From Fusobacteriales bacterium (lineage in GTDB: Bacteria > Fusobacteriota > Fusobacteriia > Fusobacteriales > Fusobacteriaceae): 64,000 nt of DNA. This document shows positions 20,425 to 30,786 of this stretch, piece after piece (the first letter of the stretch is position 1; each line of letters begins with the position of its first letter). Below the pieces are notes generated by a model. It saw only the letters and a list, made by a program, of their open reading frames with translations. It did no database searches and was not told the origin of the DNA. The stretch is taken from positions 1 to 64,000 of the forward strand of contig JAICDD010000010.1 in the NCBI GenBank assembly GCA_020063625.1. The letters run 5' to 3'. The position numbers and the translations under genes are program-made.

Positions 20425-20577
20425 TTAAACACCAGAATATGCAGAGAATCCACCATCAACAGGGATAACAGTACCGTTTACAAAACTAGAACTATTATAA
20501 TCTACAAGCCAAAGTAAAGTACCAATTAATTCTTCTGGTTTTCCAAATCTTTCCATTGGAGTTTGACTAAACGGATA
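20425..20577 (-). pseudogene. SDR family oxidoreductase, C-terminal remnant only
   Basis: Reverse strand reads PFSQTPMERFGKPEELIGTLLWLVDYNSSSFVNGTVIPVDGGFSAYSGV*, an SDR C-terminus (fructuronate reductase-like SDR subgroup). No N-terminus follows. Confidence 0.8.
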
Positions 20578-20578
20578 T

Positions 20579-20992
20579 ATGATAGAAGATAGATTACTTC
20601 ATCAAGGATTAGGATTTGAAAAAATGTTTGAATGTTTTGATTTTAATGGTAATAATCTAGAGAAAACATTAAAAAACTGGAGATTAAAATCTGAAAGCAA
20701 TAAAGAATATGGAAGAAAAAATTTAATAACATATGCAGATACTACATGTTTTGCATTAGATAGTATCTCGTTAAATGAAAAATACTCTTTTGAAGAAATA
20801 AAAAACAAGACATTTTCAATAATGATAGTATTAGAAGGAGAAGGAAAAATTACTTGGAAAGATGGTGAAAAAGAAAAGTATATTACAGTTAAACAGGGAG
20901 ATGAGTTTTTTTTGCCAAATTCATTATCAAATGTAAAAATAACAACAAATACAAATTTAGAAGTATTAAATTGTTATCCACCTAAAGTGTAA
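20579..20992 (+). pseudogene. Class I mannose-6-phosphate isomerase-like cupin, C-terminal remnant
   Basis: FEKMFECFDFNG...SIMIVLEGEGKITWKDGEKEKYITVKQGDEFFLPNSLSNVKI resembles the ManA C-terminal cupin; no RBS or N-terminal domain upstream. Confidence 0.55.
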
Positions 20993-21009
20993 ATTTATAT
21001 AAAATAAAC

Positions 21010-21053
21010 GGTGATTGAAAAACTAAGATTAAAAAACTAGCTATTCAATCACC
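21010..21053. terminator. Hairpin terminator between convergent genes
   Basis: ggtgattgaa...ttcaatcacc. Confidence 0.6.
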
Positions 21054-21060
21054 TTTATTT

Positions 21061-22755
21061 TTATACTTCTTTTAATTCTTCATAAACTTCTTTTATTTCT
21101 GGTAAGGACTCTAAAAAAACATCTACTATTAAAGGATCAAAATTTTTTCCTTTCATCTCTTTTATCATATTTACACTTTCATCAAATGAAAATGCTTTTT
21201 TATAAATTCTTTTATTACTAAGCGCATCAAAAACATCTGCTATTGAGACAATTCTTGCTGCTAAAGGAATCTCATCACCTTTTAAACCTTTTGGATAACC
21301 AGTTCCATCCCATTTTTCATGATGTGAACTAGCTACATCAATTGCATAATCAAATATATCAATATGATGTCTTTTTATATTTTCTTTAAAACTTCTAAGT
21401 ATATTAGCTCCAATAGTTGAGTGTGTTTTCATTATTTCAAATTCTTCAGTAGTAAGTTTTCCAGGTTTTAATAAAATGCTATCGGCAATACCTACTTTTC
21501 CAATGTCATGTAGTGGAGCAGCTTTAAAAATATTTTCTATAAAAAATATGTTTATAGAATTATTATATTTAGATAAATTTTTAGCAATTATTTTTGAATA
21601 AATAGCCATTCTTTCTATATGATGTGATGTTTCTGGATCTTTTACCTCAACTAATCTAACAAAACTAATAATAGTACTTGTTAATAAATCTTCTATTAAT
21701 AAACTTTTTTCAAAGCTATATGTCAAAAATTTAATAATAGAATTTAATTTTTTCTTGTCTATTTCAGTATAAGCATTTTTTTCTAATGAGCTAAGGAAAA
21801 ATATTCCTAAAATGTTTCCATTGTTTTTTCTTAAAGGAATTGAGATATTTGATTTAAATCCTTCATTTAAAAGTAGTTTTATGTATGAAGAATCAGTATC
21901 TTGATAATATTTTTCTAAATCATTAATTATTCTTATTTCATTATTTTCAATTAATTTTTTTAGATTACTTTCATTATATTTAACACTAAAACCTTCATTT
22001 AAATATTGATTTAATCCTTTATCTAAAATGTTGTGTTTAGTAACAATTAAATCACCTTCTAAAGTAGCAAACCCCATTCTATTATATTTTATATATTTTT
22101 TAAATTTATCATTTGAATATATTTCTTCTAAAGTTTCTTTTATGCTATAACCTTTAAAAATAACATCTTCTACATCTTCTACCTCTTCTATTGTTTTTAA
22201 GTTATTTTTTAAAATGTCTAATTTATTTAAGATTTGGTCTTTTTCTAAAAAAGAATTATTACTTATATTAAAATCATAATTTTTATATAATATGTTATCT
22301 AAATATTCTGAAGTCTTTTTATCAATTTTATTGAGTCTATATACTTCAAATGATAGTGCAAATATTATATAGATAAAAAATAACATATAAGAAATATCAC
22401 GAGTATTTTTAAAATTTTTTATATTATTAATTAATGATTTTTTATAATTTTCTAGTTTTATAATTAAAAAATCCAAGCTATATAAAATATTTGATTCATC
22501 AATTGGGTAATTATCTAATAAATCTTTATTTAAAATATCTTTGTTTTTATCTAAATAATATTTTAGTTTTTTTAATATTATCTTATTATCTTTTTCTTTT
22601 AATAAATCAAATTTTGCTTCGTAAAAAGTTTGTGTTAAATTAGAAATTCTAGAAATTTTATAATTTAAATTTTCAATTTTAGAAGTAGTAAAAAATATAA
22701 AAATAAATAAAATAGTAGCAAATATAAAAGAGATTATATAATTTATTTTTTTCAA
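21061..22755 (-). CDS. HD-GYP domain phosphodiesterase with TM and GAF-like sensory regions
   Basis: PLHDIGKVGIADSILLKPGKLTTEEFEIMKTHSTIGANIL...SSHHEKWDGTGYPKGLKGDEIPLAARIVSIADVFDAL. Confidence 0.92.
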   Translation of the reverse strand: MKKINYIISFIFATILFIFIFFTTSKIENLNYKISRISNLTQTFYEAKFDLLKEKDNKIILKKLKYYLDKNKDILNKDLLDNYPIDESNILYSLDFLIIKLENYKKSLINNIKNFKNTRDISYMLFFIYIIFALSFEVYRLNKIDKKTSEYLDNILYKNYDFNISNNSFLEKDQILNKLDILKNNLKTIEEVEDVEDVIFKGYSIKETLEEIYSNDKFKKYIKYNRMGFATLEGDLIVTKHNILDKGLNQYLNEGFSVKYNESNLKKLIENNEIRIINDLEKYYQDTDSSYIKLLLNEGFKSNISIPLRKNNGNILGIFFLSSLEKNAYTEIDKKKLNSIIKFLTYSFEKSLLIEDLLTSTIISFVRLVEVKDPETSHHIERMAIYSKIIAKNLSKYNNSINIFFIENIFKAAPLHDIGKVGIADSILLKPGKLTTEEFEIMKTHSTIGANILRSFKENIKRHHIDIFDYAIDVASSHHEKWDGTGYPKGLKGDEIPLAARIVSIADVFDALSNKRIYKKAFSFDESVNMIKEMKGKNFDPLIVDVFLESLPEIKEVYEELKEV

Positions 22756-22822
22756 AATTATTCCTCCAATTATTTTTTTATTATAATATTATATTAACAC
22801 TAAAAAATCAAATTTACAATAA

Positions 22823-22878
22823 AAAAACACATTGAAAACCTATCTAACTTAGATAGAATGTTTCAATGTGTTTTTAAA
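22823..22878. terminator. Hairpin terminator downstream of serC
   Basis: aaaacacattgaaa...tttcaatgtgttttt with inner ctatctaacttagatag stem. Confidence 0.65.
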
Positions 22879-23991
22879 TTATTTTACTTTTTCATAAGCC
22901 CATTTTATCCATTCACAAAGAATCTCTAAATCATCTTTCTCAATTGTAGCACCACACCATATTCTTATACCTTTTGGTGAATCTCTATATGAAGCTATAT
23001 CATAAGCTATATTATTTTCTGCTAATAATGTAACTAAATTATCTATTTTTTCAGATTCTAAATTCAGTTTTAAACAAACACTTGTATTAGAACGAATCTC
23101 TTTTGAAGTAGGTAGAAAATCAATAAAATCATTTTCTTCAACAAATTTTTCAATTACAGATAAATTTTCTTGACTTTTTTTTATGGCTGATTCTAGTCCC
23201 CCAATAGATTCAACCCAATTTAATGCAACTAAATAATCTTCATTACAAAGCATTGAAGGAGTATTTATAGTAGAGCCTTTAAAAATACCTTCAATTAATT
23301 TTCCATTTTTTTTAAGTCTAAATATTTTTGGAAGTGGTCTATCAGGAGTATAATTCTCTATTCTTTCAACAGCTCTAGGAGATAAAATAAGCATTCCATG
23401 AGCTCCCTCTCCACCTAATACTTTTTGCCAAGAAAATGTAATTATATCAAGTTTTTCCCAAGGAATTTCCATAGCAAATACAGCAGAAGTAGCATCACAA
23501 ATAGTTAATCCTTTTCTATCATCTGCTATCCAATCAGCATTAGGAATTTTTACTCCACTTGTTGTACCATTCCACGTAAATACAACATCATTATTACAGT
23601 CAACTTTAGATAAATCAGGTAAATGACCATAATCAGCAAAATGATATGTTACATCATTTAGCTTTAATTCATTTTTAATATCATTAGCCCACTCTCTTCC
23701 AAACGCATCAAAAGCAATTACTTCTACTCCTCTTTCACCTAAAACATTCCAAAGAGCCATTTCTACTGCTCCTGTATCTGATGCAGGAACTATTCCTACA
23801 CGATAATTATCAGGAATTTGAAGAATTTTTTTTGTTTTTTCAATACTTTCTTCTAATTTTGCTTTTCCTATTTTACTTCTATGAGAACGACCAAGTGGTG
23901 CATTAGATAGTAGATTTAATCTATATCCTTTAAATTTTGAACATGGTCCAGAAGAAAAATGTGTGTTATTTGGTTTTAATTTTGGTTCCAT
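22879..23991 (-). CDS. serC: Phosphoserine aminotransferase
   Basis: [28 protein letters not shown]...[26 protein letters not shown]; likely start MEPKLKPN at 23991 behind ggggg. Confidence 0.88.
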   Translation of the reverse strand: MEPKLKPNNTHFSSGPCSKFKGYRLNLLSNAPLGRSHRSKIGKAKLEESIEKTKKILQIPDNYRVGIVPASDTGAVEMALWNVLGERGVEVIAFDAFGREWANDIKNELKLNDVTYHFADYGHLPDLSKVDCNNDVVFTWNGTTSGVKIPNADWIADDRKGLTICDATSAVFAMEIPWEKLDIITFSWQKVLGGEGAHGMLILSPRAVERIENYTPDRPLPKIFRLKKNGKLIEGIFKGSTINTPSMLCNEDYLVALNWVESIGGLESAIKKSQENLSVIEKFVEENDFIDFLPTSKEIRSNTSVCLKLNLESEKIDNLVTLLAENNIAYDIASYRDSPKGIRIWCGATIEKDDLEILCEWIKWAYEKVK

Positions 23992-24199
23992 AGTATCCCC
24001 CTTGTATAAATTTTTAATACTTTTGTATGAATATTTTATAATGATATACAAAAAATATCAAGTTATTTATAAAAAATATGCAAAAAATAGAGGAAAAAAC
24101 CGATAAATAGAGTATATAAATAATATCAGGGATATGTTAAAATTAATTATAAATTTTTGAGGGAATAAGGAATAAAAAGGGAAAAGGAGAGTGGGAATA

Positions 24200-24268
24200 A
24201 TGTTAAAGAAAAATTTTTGGCTCATTCTTGCTGTAATAATACTTATTAGTTTTATGTCGAATACTTAA
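24200..24268 (+). CDS. Predicted 22-aa hydrophobic peptide
   Basis: ATG TTA AAG AAA AAT TTT TGG CTC... = MLKKNFWLILAVIILISFMSNT*; upstream aaaaggagagtgggaata; immediately followed by a strong hairpin. Confidence 0.45.
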   Translation: MLKKNFWLILAVIILISFMSNT

Positions 24269-24330
24269 AAAAAATAAAGAGCTATAATATTTAATATAAA
24301 TTAAATATTTATGCTCTTTATTTTTTATTC
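24269..24330 (+). terminator. Strong hairpin terminator after small peptide ORF
   Basis: aataaagagc...atatttaat-ataa-attaaatat...gctctttatttttt. Confidence 0.7.
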
Positions 24331-24396
24331 TATTTTTTTTAGAAAAAATTATGCTATAATAAATTATAAATCATTCAAACAAAATTTGGGGGCAAA

Positions 24397-24957
24397 ATGA
24401 AAAAACATTTATTTATATTGTTAATTATTTTTTTGTTTCAAGGATGCAAAGTAGCATCACCAAATATTAAGTGGGAAAATATTGAAACCATAAAAAAAAA
24501 TAAAGAAAAACTTCAAAGTGGAGATATATTAATTTTGAGTAAAAAATTAGGAGTATATACTTGGCTTGGACATTCGGCTATATATTTAAAAGAATATGAT
24601 GTAGTAGCTGAATACCCCCAAATATTTCATGGATTTTATTATGTAAGATTTGATGATTGGCTAGATGCAGTTTCAGATAGAAAAATAAAAGTTTTAAGAT
24701 ATAAAGATATTAATGAGAAATTTAAAGATGAAATATATAATGAGATAGAGAATAGTAAAGATAAAAGATATAAAGTAGTATTAGATAAAAAAGATAATAG
24801 TGGTTTTTATTGTTCGCAATGGGTATGGTATATTTTTTATAAATCAGGATTAGAATTTGATAAAAATATAGATTTAGACTCAGATGGAGGCCCTATTGTA
24901 TATCCATATGATTTTTTATACTCAAATGAATTAGAAAAAATTAATATAGGAGAATAA
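24397..24957 (+). CDS. YiiX/YebB-like (permuted NlpC/P60) lipoprotein
   Basis: Lipobox LLIIFLFQGC; LQSGDILILSKK...GHSAIYL...FYCSQWVWYIFYKSG; papain-like Cys/His pattern. Confidence 0.75.
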   Translation: MKKHLFILLIIFLFQGCKVASPNIKWENIETIKKNKEKLQSGDILILSKKLGVYTWLGHSAIYLKEYDVVAEYPQIFHGFYYVRFDDWLDAVSDRKIKVLRYKDINEKFKDEIYNEIENSKDKRYKVVLDKKDNSGFYCSQWVWYIFYKSGLEFDKNIDLDSDGGPIVYPYDFLYSNELEKINIGE

Positions 24958-24960
24958 TAG

Positions 24961-27753
24961 ATGAAAAGAATAAAGAAAAACTTAAAAATAGATATGTATC
25001 TGCATATTTTAGGATTTAATTTTTTAATTTTTATGTTTTTATTAATATTTTTTTTAGAAAAGTATTATGAAGGAGTATATGATAGAGCTATTACAATATT
25101 AAAATATAAAAATGAAAATTTAGCTTTAGAATTTAACAATTATTTTTCAAATATAAAAAAACATTTAAATATTCTAAAAAATGAAAAAGATATAATATTA
25201 TCATTTTATAATAATGAACATGATAATGAAAATTTATTAAAATTAAAAAGTATAAAAAATGAAGATAAAACAATAAAATATATCTATATTGGATATAAAA
25301 ATAATAAACTTCTTATAAATGATTGGGAAATTCCTAAAAATTTTGATTTAACAAAAAGACCATGGTATATAAATGCAAAAAATAAAAAAGAGAATGATTT
25401 TTTAATATATGAAGACATAAAAACAAAAGAATGGCTTTTATCAAAATCAGAAGCTATATATGATAATGATGAGTTTATAGGTGCAGTTGTAATAGACAGC
25501 AATATTGATTTTTTAGCTGAAAAACTCTCTAAAAATAATATATATAAAACCCAAAGAACATATTTAATAGATAGAAACGGAAAAGTATTAATACATCCAA
25601 ACTCGAAACATATTAATAAATATTTCCCATATATTACTGAAAAAATAGATAAATCTAAAAATGATGATATATTAAAGTATACTTTAGAAGGTAAAAAAGT
25701 TATAGGATATTATAATAAATTAAAAAATTCTAATTGGTATGTAGTCACAGCAATAGATAACAATGATTTTTTATATGGAATAATAACAACGATTTTTATT
25801 TCATTTATTATAATAACGATTTTTTTAATAATTTTAACATTTTTATTTTTAATAAGATTTTATAAAAGATTTGGAGAACCAGTAGTTATTTTAAGAGAAA
25901 GAATAAAAAAAGTATTAAGAAATGAAAAAATAGAAAAAATTAGCTTAAAAAATGCTAATAAAGAATTAAAAGAGAGTATAAATGATATAGAAGAATTAAC
26001 AAAAGATTCATTTCAAAAGAAAAATAGTGAACTTATTTCTATTTTAGAAGCGACTAATAGAGGGATATTAGTTACAAATGAAAGTGAAATTATATATTTT
26101 AATTCTATTTTAGCAAGTATATTTGATATAGAATTAAAAAAATATGATAAAAATCAACTATATAGTATAAGAATGGATATATTAAATAAAATAAAAAAGA
26201 CAACATTTGAAACAGAAAAAGAATTTATTTTAGATAAAATATTTGAAATAAAGAAAAGTTATGAATATATTGAAGACACATTAGAACTAGAAAATGGAAA
26301 GATAGTAAAATTAGAATCAAATCCTATTATTTTTGAAAATCAATTATATGCTAGAGTGTGGTCTTTTGAAGATATAACAGAAATTGAGAGTTTAGAAAAA
26401 GAGATTTATGAAAAAAAATTAATGTTAAAAGAGATAGAAGAAGAAAAATACAATACAATATTAGAGATAAATTGTTTTTTTAAAAATATTATAAATTCAT
26501 TTAATGGTTTTGTAGAACTTTTATTTTTAACACCGCTAAATAAGATACAAAATAATTATTTAAAAAATATAAAAAATAATATAGATTACTCAAATAATTA
26601 TTTAAATAAGTTAATAAAAATGTCAGAATTAGAATATGATTTTAAATTTAAATTTGAAAAAATAAATTTATTAGATATATTTGATGAAATATATTCTATT
26701 TTTAAAATAAATTTATTTAATGAAAATAAAAATTTATTAGTTTTATTAAATAATATTCCAAAAGAAATAAATTTTGATAAAAATGGATTAACTTTAATTT
26801 TTATAAATTTAATAGAATTTTTATTAAAAAACACAAATAGTGATTTTATAAAAATCTATGTTGAATATGTAGCATCAAAAGAAAACTCAGGAGTAATAAA
26901 ATTTAACGTAGTTTTTAATTCTGAAGAGATAATACAATTTGATAGATTTACTAATAATTCTGAAAATATAAAAGAAAATAAAATAAATCTATTAATTGTC
27001 CAAAAATATTTAAAGAAAATAGGGAAATATCTGTCATATCAAAAACAAGAAAAAGTAAGTATTTTTAGCTTTGATATATATGTAGAACACAGTAGTGAAT
27101 TTTTATCTTTTAGAAATAATAATATAAAAATAGATATAAAAGATGAAAAATATAATAGATATTATAGTGAATTATTTGATAATAAAGAAAATAGTGAAGT
27201 TTTAATAACAGATAATAAAGATGAAAAAACATCTCATAATTTAGTAATTGTATTAATAGATGATTTAGATGAGAGTTTTGAAAAAGGAAAATATAGATAT
27301 TTATCTAAATATTCTAGTATTAAAGAGATATACAATTTATTGCATACTCAAAAAAATCAAAAGAAAAAAGTAGATGAAAAAATAATAAAAAAAGTAATTT
27401 CAGAAGAGGAAATAAATATCTCAATATTAGATAAAGATATTATAAATTTAGAATTAAATGAAGCTATTTTAAAACTATTATATCCAAACTCTAATATTAT
27501 TAAAATAAATTTAAATGAACATTTAAAAAATGATATAGAGGAATTTGGTGATATTATAATTTGTGATGTAAGTGACATAAAATTATTTCAAGAAATTCAA
27601 ACAAAATTAGATAAAAATAAAAAAATTATAATAGGAATAAGTGATAGAGAGTTTATTAAAAAAGAGCTTGAAATAATAAATCAATATGTTACAGAAATTG
27701 TATATAAACCAATATCTTATGAAAAATTATATGAAGTACTAAAAAAATATTAA
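24961..27753 (+). CDS. Hybrid sensor-like protein: Cache/PDC, PAS, degenerate histidine-kinase core, C-terminal receiver domain
   Basis: TM-flanked Cache region (TYLIDRNGKVLIHPN), PAS with ENGKIVKLESNPIIFENQLYARVWSFEDITE, HK-like region without the SHEIRTPLNG His, C-terminal REC (DIIICDVSD...VYKPISYEKLYEVLKKY). Confidence 0.8.
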   Translation: MKRIKKNLKIDMYLHILGFNFLIFMFLLIFFLEKYYEGVYDRAITILKYKNENLALEFNNYFSNIKKHLNILKNEKDIILSFYNNEHDNENLLKLKSIKNEDKTIKYIYIGYKNNKLLINDWEIPKNFDLTKRPWYINAKNKKENDFLIYEDIKTKEWLLSKSEAIYDNDEFIGAVVIDSNIDFLAEKLSKNNIYKTQRTYLIDRNGKVLIHPNSKHINKYFPYITEKIDKSKNDDILKYTLEGKKVIGYYNKLKNSNWYVVTAIDNNDFLYGIITTIFISFIIITIFLIILTFLFLIRFYKRFGEPVVILRERIKKVLRNEKIEKISLKNANKELKESINDIEELTKDSFQKKNSELISILEATNRGILVTNESEIIYFNSILASIFDIELKKYDKNQLYSIRMDILNKIKKTTFETEKEFILDKIFEIKKSYEYIEDTLELENGKIVKLESNPIIFENQLYARVWSFEDITEIESLEKEIYEKKLMLKEIEEEKYNTILEINCFFKNIINSFNGFVELLFLTPLNKIQNNYLKNIKNNIDYSNNYLNKLIKMSELEYDFKFKFEKINLLDIFDEIYSIFKINLFNENKNLLVLLNNIPKEINFDKNGLTLIFINLIEFLLKNTNSDFIKIYVEYVASKENSGVIKFNVVFNSEEIIQFDRFTNNSENIKENKINLLIVQKYLKKIGKYLSYQKQEKVSIFSFDIYVEHSSEFLSFRNNNIKIDIKDEKYNRYYSELFDNKENSEVLITDNKDEKTSHNLVIVLIDDLDESFEKGKYRYLSKYSSIKEIYNLLHTQKNQKKKVDEKIIKKVISEEEINISILDKDIINLELNEAILKLLYPNSNIIKINLNEHLKNDIEEFGDIIICDVSDIKLFQEIQTKLDKNKKIIIGISDREFIKKELEIINQYVTEIVYKPISYEKLYEVLKKY

Positions 27754-27772
27754 ATTAGAAAGGAGTAATATT

Positions 27773-27967
27773 ATGGATTTGAAAAATTTTAAAACTATGG
27801 ATATTAATATCTTGTTTAGTATTGTTAATATGAAACTTCGAGATGAATTTAGTGATTTAGATGAACTTGTAAAGTATTATGACATTGATAAAAAAGAGTT
27901 AGAGGAAAAGTTAAATGAAGCTGGATACCATTATGAAAGAGAACATAATCATTTTACAAAAGTATAA
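27773..27967 (+). CDS. DUF4250 family small protein
   Basis: 64 aa; NILFSIVNMKLRDEFSDLDELVKYYDIDKKELEEKLNEAGYHYEREHNHF. Confidence 0.75.
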   Translation: MDLKNFKTMDINILFSIVNMKLRDEFSDLDELVKYYDIDKKELEEKLNEAGYHYEREHNHFTKV

Positions 27968-27979
27968 ATAAATTAAATA

Positions 27980-28028
27980 GGAGACTAAAAAGCTAATTTA
28001 TTTAGAGATGCTTTTAGTCTCCTTTTTT
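27980..28028. terminator. Bidirectional hairpin terminator
   Basis: ggagactaaaaagc...gcttttagtctcctttttt. Confidence 0.75.
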
Positions 28029-28048
28029 TATTTATAATATAAAATTAT

Positions 28049-28561
28049 CTATTTTTTTAATGATAAATATAGTAAATATGCAAAATATGACTTAAGGTCT
28101 GTATTAGTAGCAAAAAAATCATTTTCTAAATTATGCCAAGAAGTAGTTAAATCCTCAGATTCATCTAAAGATAATGCTTTTGGAGTAATATCGTTACTGT
28201 TTAATTTAAAAATATAAAAATATAATGATTCAGTAGTATAACCAGGAGATACAAAAAGTGGATTAGGAGTTTTATGTAAAAGTTCTAGATTTTCTTTTGT
28301 ATATCCTGTTTCTTCTTTGAGTTCTCTATATATAGCTGTATCTGGTTCTTCTCCAGGGTCAATAAGGCCCGCAGGTATTTCATAAATATTTTCTTTTGCT
28401 CCAGGTCTAAACTGATTAACTAATAATGTTTGAGTTTCATCATTATTTAATAATAAAGCACAAACTGCTTTGTGTTTTTCAATGTATTCTAGTGTGTGAT
28501 TTGTTGTAGGATGATTCATAAGTTTAAATTTTAAAAATTTAAATGGATAATTCTTTTCCAA
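28049..28561 (-). CDS. NUDIX hydrolase (ADP-ribose pyrophosphatase-like)
   Basis: Nudix box ....IPAGLIDPGEEPDTAIYRELKEETGY. Confidence 0.92.
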   Translation of the reverse strand: MEKNYPFKFLKFKLMNHPTTNHTLEYIEKHKAVCALLLNNDETQTLLVNQFRPGAKENIYEIPAGLIDPGEEPDTAIYRELKEETGYTKENLELLHKTPNPLFVSPGYTTESLYFYIFKLNSNDITPKALSLDESEDLTTSWHNLENDFFATNTDLKSYFAYLLYLSLKK

Positions 28562-28610
28562 AATTATTCCCCCTTTAAGTTGTTTTAATTATTTTATTAA
28601 AATTAATATT

Positions 28611-29531
28611 TTAAAAATTTATATCTTTTAAATATTTGATTATTTCAGTCTTTAAATATTCTGTATTACTAGGTGCCATAATATTACCTGCTAATACATG
28701 TCTACCATAATCTTTTACATCTATAACTAATAATTTCTTGTTTTTAGATCCTAATTCACTATATTTTTTATCGATAATATCTGTATTTACTACATCATCA
28801 TTATTTGAATGAATAATAAAAAAATTTTGTCTAAGATTATGAAAATTGAAATTTCGCACTTCTTTAACTAAATTAGCCATTTGAATTAATACTTTACTAG
28901 GATATTTTGTAGTCCAATATCTATTTTCCTCTTCACTATGACCTTGCCAACTTTGTTCTTTAATAAAAAAATTAACTATTATGTTTCTAATAATAGGAAT
29001 TTCTAATAAAATAGATTTTGAATTTTTTACTTTATAATTTGGAGATAATAATATATATGTAATATTATCTAAATCTTTATTTTTTTTAATACTTTCCATA
29101 GCATACCATGTAGCTAAAGTTCCACCGGTAGAAGTACCGATAACAATTACTTTTTCACCAATTTGTTTTCCAATTTCAATAGCTTCAATAGTATCATTTT
29201 TCCAATCTTTGTTTTTTGCTTCTCCAAGATATTTTCCGGGTCTACCATGACCTGTATATCTAGTATAAAAAACATTAGCTTTTAATTCATTTGCTATCTC
29301 ATTAGCTAATGGGTACGTCTCTTGACGAGTAGCAGAAAAACCATGTAAATAAACAATAGAATATTTTGTTTTTTTATTGTGTTCATTATACCAATAAATC
29401 TTTTTTTCTGTATTTTTTATAATGTCATTATATTTACTCTCTTTTTCTTTTAAATATATATCCAAATCATTTGGAAAAGTATTTGCTAAAGTAACTACTG
29501 AAATTAGAAAAAATAAAATTAATTTATACAT
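28611..29531 (-). CDS. Exported alpha/beta hydrolase
   Basis: Signal peptide; SIVYLHGFSATRQE, VIGTSTGGTLATW nucleophile elbow, FIIHSNNDDVV, GRHVLA. Confidence 0.88.
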   Translation of the reverse strand: MYKLILFFLISVVTLANTFPNDLDIYLKEKESKYNDIIKNTEKKIYWYNEHNKKTKYSIVYLHGFSATRQETYPLANEIANELKANVFYTRYTGHGRPGKYLGEAKNKDWKNDTIEAIEIGKQIGEKVIVIGTSTGGTLATWYAMESIKKNKDLDNITYILLSPNYKVKNSKSILLEIPIIRNIIVNFFIKEQSWQGHSEEENRYWTTKYPSKVLIQMANLVKEVRNFNFHNLRQNFFIIHSNNDDVVNTDIIDKKYSELGSKNKKLLVIDVKDYGRHVLAGNIMAPSNTEYLKTEIIKYLKDINF

Positions 29532-29552
29532 AACCCCACCCCCATAAGTAAT

Positions 29553-30389
29553 TTAATTAATATCTTTTACACTTTCTCTTTCTTTAAGTTCATATGAAAT
29601 TACAATTTTTTTATTCATTGTATTTTTATCCTCTATTTTTTCAATAATTAATTTTGCAGCACTTTCACCAGAAAATTTATAATTATAATTAATTGATGTA
29701 AGTGCAGGTATATAATATGATGAAGTTTCCATATCATCTATACCAATAATAGAAAAATCATCAGGTACTTTATACCCAGCTTCGTAAATAGCTCTCATTG
29801 CTCCAAATGCAAGTGAATCAAGAGCAGCAAATATAGCAGTAGGTTTTTCATCAAGATTTAATAACTCTTTCATAGCAAAATATCCAGATTTTACATCAAA
29901 TTGTCCTGTAACTTGATATTTATTTTTTACAGGAATATCATTTTCTACAAGTGCATCAATATAACCATCTCTTCTTAAATTTTGTACAGACATATTTCCA
30001 GATACACCAATATAAGCTATTTTTTTATGTCCTTTTTCAATAAGATATTCTACAGCTTCTTTTGCAGAGAAATAATCATCATATGTAACATAAGATGTAC
30101 GTACTTTAGAAGCTTCTCTTCCTAATATAACTACAGGTTTTTCCATATTATTTAATACTTTTATATGTCTTTCAGTAATTGAAAAAGGAAAAAATATAAT
30201 TCCAGATATATTTTCTTTTTGAAAAATATTTAAATATTTTAATTCTTCCTCTTCTTTTTCTTTAGTATTTGCTAAAACAATGTTGTATCCATATTTTTTT
30301 AATTCTTGAGTTATACCTTCGATAATTCGTGAAAAAATATCAGCACCTATTCTAGGTAATATTACACCAATTAATTTTTCATTAGTCAT
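29553..30389 (-). CDS. LacI-family ligand-binding protein lacking the N-terminal HTH
   Basis: Begins MTNEKLIGVILPRIGADIFSRIIEGI, the canonical post-hinge part of LacI repressors; RBS aaaggagatacaaa precedes this ATG. Confidence 0.85.
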   Translation of the reverse strand: MTNEKLIGVILPRIGADIFSRIIEGITQELKKYGYNIVLANTKEKEEEELKYLNIFQKENISGIIFFPFSITERHIKVLNNMEKPVVILGREASKVRTSYVTYDDYFSAKEAVEYLIEKGHKKIAYIGVSGNMSVQNLRRDGYIDALVENDIPVKNKYQVTGQFDVKSGYFAMKELLNLDEKPTAIFAALDSLAFGAMRAIYEAGYKVPDDFSIIGIDDMETSSYYIPALTSINYNYKFSGESAAKLIIEKIEDKNTMNKKIVISYELKERESVKDIN

Positions 30390-30504
30390 TTTGTATCTCC
30401 TTTTTTTAATTGATTTTAAGATTGATTTAGTATATTATATAATATATAAAGTATATATGAATAAATATTAATTTTCAATATTTTTTTTAGGGAGGAATAA
30501 TAAA

Positions 30505-30681
30505 ATGAGAGAGATAAATCCAAAGGACATAACACTATTTAAAAGAAGTTTTACTTTAGCTACAATTATAATGTTAGTTATACTATTTTTTAACTTTATA
30601 TTAAAATGGATATTTCCAACATTAATTTTAGCAGTAGTAATATTTTTAATATTAAAATATGCAACTAAATTGAATATATAA
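30505..30681 (+). CDS. Small (58-aa) two-TM membrane protein
   Basis: MREINPKDITLFKRSFTLATIIMLVILFFNFILKWIFPTLILAVVIFLILKYATKLNI* with ggaggaata RBS; below the ORF-track length cutoff. Confidence 0.65.
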   Translation: MREINPKDITLFKRSFTLATIIMLVILFFNFILKWIFPTLILAVVIFLILKYATKLNI

Positions 30682-30786
30682 AATTTATTTAAATATTTTT
30701 TACGCTAAAGATATAGAGGAAAATAGATCAAAAATAATTTAGTTAGAAAATTTTAAACTAGCTAATTTACTAAAAAAGGAGATAAT

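Noticed and set aside
20602-20808. Minus-strand 68-aa ORF
   Set aside because: Antisense to the ManA-like fragment; no domain support.
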